Shown: in pieces, positions 36,842 through 41,558 of the stretch
Numbering within the stretch: position 1 is the stretch's first letter
Layout of the letters: each line of letters begins with the position of its first letter
NCBI GenBank assembly: GCA_016744185.1
Contig: JADGEY010000002.1
Coordinates: 1 to 41,558, forward strand
Origin: Emcibacteraceae bacterium
GTDB taxonomy: Bacteria > Pseudomonadota > Alphaproteobacteria > Sphingomonadales > Emcibacteraceae
Direction of reading: 5' to 3'
DNA: 41,558 nt
Translations under genes and position numbers: made by a program
The notes under the pieces: model-generated
Databases searched by the model: none
What the model saw: the letters and a program-made list of their open reading frames with translations, nothing else
Told to the model about the DNA's origin: nothing

Positions 36842-37792
36842 TTAAGTTTTTGTAAGCTGAAGAAAAATATCCTCTAAATCACTTTGCGTCGTTGTCAGAT
36901 CAATAATCTCAAGAGAAGCCTCCGCCAATTTTTTAAGAATTTCCCCCATATTAATCTTACTTGGGCTAAATTTTATCACAAGCGCACCATTTTTATCAAT
37001 ATGCGCCTGCATGTCTTTTAAAGTGTTAGGGACTGATGTTAATCTTTCTGCTCCCTGAACAATAAGCTGTTTTTCATCTAAATGCTTTAAAAGATTGGCT
37101 GTGGTATCACAGGTTACAACTTCACCATGATTAATAATAGCGATTTTATCACATAGCTCTTCGGCTTCTTCTAAATAATGCGTGGTCAGCACGATGGTTA
37201 CGCCCCGTGCATTCATTTCTTTAACCTGCTGCCAGATTTTCTTGCGCAGCTCTACATCAACCCCTGCGGTTGGCTCATCAAGAACAAGGATCGGCGGATT
37301 ATGAACCATCGCCTTACCGACCAAAAGCCGCCGTTTCATGCCGCCCGATAGGCTGCGGGAATAGGTCTTGGATTTATCTGTTAGCTCGACCATTTCTAAA
37401 ATTTCTGCTGTGCGGCGGCGCTCTTTTGGAATGCCGAAAAACCCTGCCTGCAGCTCCAAAACTTCTCTGGCGTTAAAAAAAGGATCAAAGTAAATTTCTT
37501 GCGGTACAATCCCGATATTTGCTTTAGCATTTCTAGGGTTCTCATCAATATCAAAGCCCCAGATGCTTGCCGTTCCTGCTGTTTTTTGAACCAGCCCTGC
37601 CAAGATGTTAATCAGAGTCGATTTCCCTGCGCCATTCGGTCCTAAAAGCCCAAAGATGCTGCCTGTTTCGATTTGTAAATCAATCCCTTTAAGGGCTGTT
37701 TTTTCATCAGAGGATTTTGTTTTTTTATAGGTTTTTTTAAGACCCCTGATTTCAATTGCATATTCTGATTTCATTTTTTTGCCCTTAATCAC
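36842..37792 (-). CDS. ABC-2 type transporter ATP-binding protein
   Basis: 316 aa; 'GLLGPNGAGKSTLINILAGL', 'YSRSLSGGMKRRLLVGKAMVHNPPILVLDEPTAGVD'. Start may be the second Met (MKSEYAIEIRG). Confidence 0.93.
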   Translation of the reverse strand: MIKGKKMKSEYAIEIRGLKKTYKKTKSSDEKTALKGIDLQIETGSIFGLLGPNGAGKSTLINILAGLVQKTAGTASIWGFDIDENPRNAKANIGIVPQEIYFDPFFNAREVLELQAGFFGIPKERRRTAEILEMVELTDKSKTYSRSLSGGMKRRLLVGKAMVHNPPILVLDEPTAGVDVELRKKIWQQVKEMNARGVTIVLTTHYLEEAEELCDKIAIINHGEVVTCDTTANLLKHLDEKQLIVQGAERLTSVPNTLKDMQAHIDKNGALVIKFSPSKINMGEILKKLAEASLEIIDLTTTQSDLEDIFLQLTKT

Positions 37793-37868
37793 TTTATCGC
37801 TTGTTTATTCGCTAGCATTCGTTACCTTACAAGTCAATCTTTTCAGCATTTACTTTAGGGCTGCCTTT

Positions 37869-40649
37869 ATGAAAAAACATCTTTATCTTATCGATGGTTC
37901 TGGTTTTATATTTAGAGCTTTTCACGGCATCCCGATGCTTACCCGCCATGATGGAACGCCGATTAATGCTGTTTTGGGCTTTTGTAATATGTTTTATAAG
38001 CTTTTGCAGGATTTAAAAGACGATCAAAGCCCCAGCCATCTTGCGGTTATTTTTGATAAAGGGCGCATCACCTTTCGCAATGAAATTTACGCTGAATATA
38101 AAGCCCACCGCCCCCCTGCGCCCGATGATCTTATTCCCCAGTTTGACATTATCCGTGAAGCCGTTGGTGCTTTTGGTCTGCCGCAAATTGAAATGCAGGG
38201 CTATGAAGCCGATGATATTATCGCCACCTACGCCAGCTCCGCTGCAAAAGACGGCTATAAAGTAACCATAGTCTCTTCCGATAAAGATTTAATGCAGCTT
38301 GTTGATGATAATATAGATATGTTTGATAGCATGAAAAACCGCGTGATTGGCACAGATGAAGTTTTTGAAAAATTTGGCGTTAATCCTAATAAAGTCATTG
38401 ATATTCAAGCCTTAGCAGGGGATAGCAGTGATAATGTCCCTGGCGTTCCTGGTATTGGTGTCAAGACAGCAGCTCTGCTGATTAATGAATATGGTGATTT
38501 AGATACTCTGCTTGAACGAGCCTCTGAAATTAAACAAAATAAACGCCGGGAAAATTTAATCGAATTTGCAGAGCTTGCCCGTATTAGCCGTGACCTTGTC
38601 ACCTTAAAACAAGATGTTCCTGACTTAGAGCCTTATGAAAACTTCCTATTAAAAGAGGTCAATGCTGAAACCATTATTCCCTTTTTGGAAGAGCAGGGCT
38701 TTAGATCACTGCTGAATAAAGTTGTTCATAATTTGGGGACTGATTATGCGCCGCCCGAAAGCGAAAACTCTAGCCCGTCCGCCCCAAAAGAAAAAAAATA
38801 TGAAACAGTGGACAGTCTGGACGCTCTAGAAAAATGGGTCAAAAATGCTAAAATGGCTCGTCAAATCGCTGTGGATACAGAAACAACATCGCTTAATGCT
38901 ATGCGGGCGAATCTTGTGGGTATCTCACTTTCGTATGAATCTGGTCATGCTTGCTATATTCCTCTAAGACATGTTTCTAATGAGCCTGTAGCTGATCTAT
39001 TATCAGCCCCCGCAGCCTCTGCTAAGCCTCTTAAACAAATAGATTTTAATGCAGCCCTTCAGTGCTTAAAGCCGCTTTTAGAAGACCCGTCCGTGCTTAA
39101 AATTGGTCAGAATATGAAATATGATTACCTGATCCTTTCTAAATATGGCATTGATATTTCCCCGATAGATGACACAATGCTCATGTCTTACGCTCTTGAT
39201 GCTGGACGGAACAATCATGGTATGGATAAACTGGCAAAGCTGCATCTTGATCATGAAACAATCCCTTTTAAAGAGATTTGCGGGGTGGGGAAAAAGCAAA
39301 TTACATTTGATAAAGTCCCTCTTGATAAGGCCGCCGTATATGCGGCGGAAGATGCGGATATTACGGGGCGTTTGCATCGATTGTTAAAGCCTCGCCTGTC
39401 CCAAGAAAGGATGACCGCTGTTTATGAGAATATTGACCGCCCTCTCGTTCCCATCATCGCAAAAATGGAAAAAGAAGGAATCCTTGTGAACCGCCAACTG
39501 CTCGCACGGCTTTCCAATGATTTTGCTGTTCGTCTTGCGGCGCTGGAAAAAGACATTCACAGCCTTGTCGGTAAAGAATTTAATATTGCATCGCCCAAGC
39601 AGCTCGGCGAAATTCTCTTTGTCGATATGCAGCTTCCCAGCGGTAAAAAGTCTAAAACAGGGGCCTATTCCACGGGCGCAGATATTTTAGAAGGGCTTGC
39701 CGCAGACGGGCATGAAGTTCCGAAGAAGGTTCTTGAATACCGAGGGCTGGCAAAATTAAAAAGCACCTATACGGACGCTTTGCAAAAAGAAATCAATGAA
39801 GATACGGGGCGCATTCATACGTCTTTCTCTCTGGCTTCTACCACCACGGGACGCTTATCATCGAACGATCCAAACCTGCAAAATATTCCCATCAGGACGG
39901 AAGAGGGGCGCAAAATTCGAGAAGCTTTCATTCCCCGCAAAGGCTATAAATTCATTGCTGCCGATTATAGCCAGATTGAACTGCGTCTGCTGGCTCATAT
40001 CGCAGAGCTAGATAATCTTAAGGCTGCCTTTCATGAGGGTATCGACATTCACGCCATGACCGCTAGCGAAGTTTTCGGCGTTCCTATAGAAGGCATGGAT
40101 CCGATCATTCGCCGCCAAGCTAAAGCGATCAATTTTGGTATCATATATGGCATTAGTGCCTTTGGTCTTGCCCGCCAGCTTGATATTAGCCGTACGGAAG
40201 CTAAAGGTTATATCGAGAAATATTTCAGCCGCTTCCCCGGCATCAGAGCCTATATGGAAGAGACGAAAGACTTCTGCCGAGCGCACGGCTATGTGGAAAC
40301 TATTTTTGGTCGAAGATGCCACATCGCAAGCATCAATGATAAAAACGGCATGCAGCGGGCTTTTGGCGAGCGGGCGGCGATCAATGCCCCAATCCAAGGC
40401 TCTGCCGCCGATATTATCAAACGTGCCATGATCCGCATGCCCTCTGCTTTTGAAAAAGCAGGACTTATGGGGAAAATGCTCTTGCAAGTTCATGATGAAC
40501 TGATTTTTGAAGTCCCTGAAAATGAGGCTGACCGTTCTATCCCCATCATTAAAGACATCATGGAAAATGCCGCCGCCCCGATACTGGACATCAGCGTTCC
40601 GCTTACGGTAGAATGCGGCGTGGGGAATAACTGGAACGAAGCGCATTAA
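37869..40649 (+). CDS. polA: DNA polymerase I
   Basis: MKKHLYLIDGSGFIFRAFHGIP (5'-3' exo), 'AVDTETTSLNAMRANLVGISLS' (3'-5' exo), 'AADYSQIELRLLAHIA', 'RRQAKAINFGIIYGISAFGLARQL', 'LLQVHDELIFEVP'. The annotated ORF opens at 37779 but the natural start is 37869. Confidence 0.97.
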   Translation: MKKHLYLIDGSGFIFRAFHGIPMLTRHDGTPINAVLGFCNMFYKLLQDLKDDQSPSHLAVIFDKGRITFRNEIYAEYKAHRPPAPDDLIPQFDIIREAVGAFGLPQIEMQGYEADDIIATYASSAAKDGYKVTIVSSDKDLMQLVDDNIDMFDSMKNRVIGTDEVFEKFGVNPNKVIDIQALAGDSSDNVPGVPGIGVKTAALLINEYGDLDTLLERASEIKQNKRRENLIEFAELARISRDLVTLKQDVPDLEPYENFLLKEVNAETIIPFLEEQGFRSLLNKVVHNLGTDYAPPESENSSPSAPKEKKYETVDSLDALEKWVKNAKMARQIAVDTETTSLNAMRANLVGISLSYESGHACYIPLRHVSNEPVADLLSAPAASAKPLKQIDFNAALQCLKPLLEDPSVLKIGQNMKYDYLILSKYGIDISPIDDTMLMSYALDAGRNNHGMDKLAKLHLDHETIPFKEICGVGKKQITFDKVPLDKAAVYAAEDADITGRLHRLLKPRLSQERMTAVYENIDRPLVPIIAKMEKEGILVNRQLLARLSNDFAVRLAALEKDIHSLVGKEFNIASPKQLGEILFVDMQLPSGKKSKTGAYSTGADILEGLAADGHEVPKKVLEYRGLAKLKSTYTDALQKEINEDTGRIHTSFSLASTTTGRLSSNDPNLQNIPIRTEEGRKIREAFIPRKGYKFIAADYSQIELRLLAHIAELDNLKAAFHEGIDIHAMTASEVFGVPIEGMDPIIRRQAKAINFGIIYGISAFGLARQLDISRTEAKGYIEKYFSRFPGIRAYMEETKDFCRAHGYVETIFGRRCHIASINDKNGMQRAFGERAAINAPIQGSAADIIKRAMIRMPSAFEKAGLMGKMLLQVHDELIFEVPENEADRSIPIIKDIMENAAAPILDISVPLTVECGVGNNWNEAH

Positions 40650-40664
40650 GCATAAATATTAGAA

Positions 40665-40724
40665 ATTTACCGTTTAAAAAGATTTATATATTACATTTAC
40701 CGTTTACAAAGATTTATATACTAT
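40665..40724. repeat. Two-copy 30-bp direct tandem repeat
   Basis: ATTTACCGTTTAAAAAGATTTATATATTAC followed by ATTTACCGTTTACAAAGATTTATATACTAT (27/30 identical). Confidence 0.9.
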
Positions 40725-40782
40725 ACAAACGTAAAGTTATATTCAGATTATTTTTATTTTTAGAGTTACTAGGATAAGTTTA

Positions 40783-41558
40783 ATGAGCTTACAGCATAAC
40801 ACAGCAGTGGTTCGTATTATACGTCAAACCAGCTTCACCATACTCCCTGTCTTAATGGTATGTTTGTTTTTATATTTTAAAAACTCTTCCCTGATTGGAA
40901 ATGAAATACTCTATTCCATCATGAGTATCGCTTCTGCTCTTTTCGCAGGCCTTGCAGGGTTTTCACTTCTTGTTATATCTCGCTTTAAAAATGATCCGGT
41001 TATTTTACTTGTTGGAATTGGACTGCTGGGCGCAAGCTTATTTGAAGGATATGATTTATTTTTAATGCTTAAAGGTCTTTCCTCTCAACAAGTATCTGAG
41101 ATTTCTTGGGATTGGACGGCATCACGTTTTTGTTTTGCATTATTTTCTGCTTTAAGCTGGCTTGTTTGGCATTTTGGTATTTCAGATAAAAAGTACCCTC
41201 TTTTTTCTAACAGAAATATTTGTATGGCTTCAGTTTTAATCATTTTAATTATTTTTATAGTTTTTAATTTTACGCCTTTATCTCAGGTCTATTCTTCTCA
41301 AGACCTCTTCGATGAGCCTGAGGTTATTATCCCTGCTCTCTTGTTTTTAATTGCTTTTCTTGGGTTTATAGAAAAAGGTAATTGGAAGGAGAATGCGTCT
41401 GATTATTATTTTGCTCTGGCGTTAATGATAGGTTTTCTGAGTGAGGTTATTTTTATGCCTTTTGTGTCTGGCATATTTAATCATAATTTTATTATTGCTC
41501 ATTCATTTAAAATTATCGCTTATATTTTTGTCTTTATTAGTTTTTTTTATTATATAAA
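40783..41558 (+). CDS. Multi-TM N-terminal sensor-like protein, runs off the window end
   Basis: Open frame from ATG 40783 (MSLQHNTAVVRIIRQTSFTILPVLMVCLFLYF...VGIGLLGASLFEGYDLFLML...); about 7 hydrophobic segments; reminiscent of MASE-type sensor modules, but the C-terminal domain is outside the window. Confidence 0.6.
   Translation, partial: MSLQHNTAVVRIIRQTSFTILPVLMVCLFLYFKNSSLIGNEILYSIMSIASALFAGLAGFSLLVISRFKNDPVILLVGIGLLGASLFEGYDLFLMLKGLSSQQVSEISWDWTASRFCFALFSALSWLVWHFGISDKKYPLFSNRNICMASVLIILIIFIVFNFTPLSQVYSSQDLFDEPEVIIPALLFLIAFLGFIEKGNWKENASDYYFALALMIGFLSEVIFMPFVSGIFNHNFIIAHSFKIIAYIFVFISFFYYI

Noticed and set aside
40008-40646. 212-aa minus-strand ORF
   Set aside because: Fully antisense to the conserved polymerase domain of polA; a shadow ORF.
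1-41558. CRISPR arrays, tRNA or rRNA genes, complete IS elements
   Set aside because: None seen when reading the sequence; the only repeats are the short ones listed.

Overview
This AT-rich window looks like an alphaproteobacterial chromosome segment (judged from gene content only), with about 35 supportable coding regions. Housekeeping blocks: Tim44-like/mltA/smr/xre; a POT peptide transporter; an Uup-type ABC-F ATPase; cobT and cobS; maiA and fahA (tyrosine catabolism); hemN; PduO-type cobalamin adenosyltransferase; nadB; an ABC ATPase; polA. Catabolic block: an apparent aerobic 2-aminobenzoyl-CoA (anthranilate) cluster comprising CoA ligase, bifunctional FAD-monooxygenase/OYE-type reductase, acyl-CoA dehydrogenase, enoyl-CoA hydratase, SDR, MarR, RidA and thioesterase, next to glutaryl-CoA dehydrogenase. 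Its divergent promoter region carries a perfect 17-bp inverted repeat. Accessory parts: (i) a decaying RTX/calcium-binding gene with frame lesions and a 557-bp-offset degenerate duplicate of its own module, translationally coupled to an unknown membrane-anchored protein; (ii) a DarT/DarG ADP-ribosylation toxin-antitoxin/defence locus in which the macrodomain antitoxin looks intact but the toxin appears to lack the catalytic-Glu segment, bordered by a gene remnant and a likely transposase remnant; (iii) a secreted delta-class carbonic anhydrase. I found no CRISPR array, rRNA or tRNA by eye. Family calls come from recalled motifs; no searches were run.
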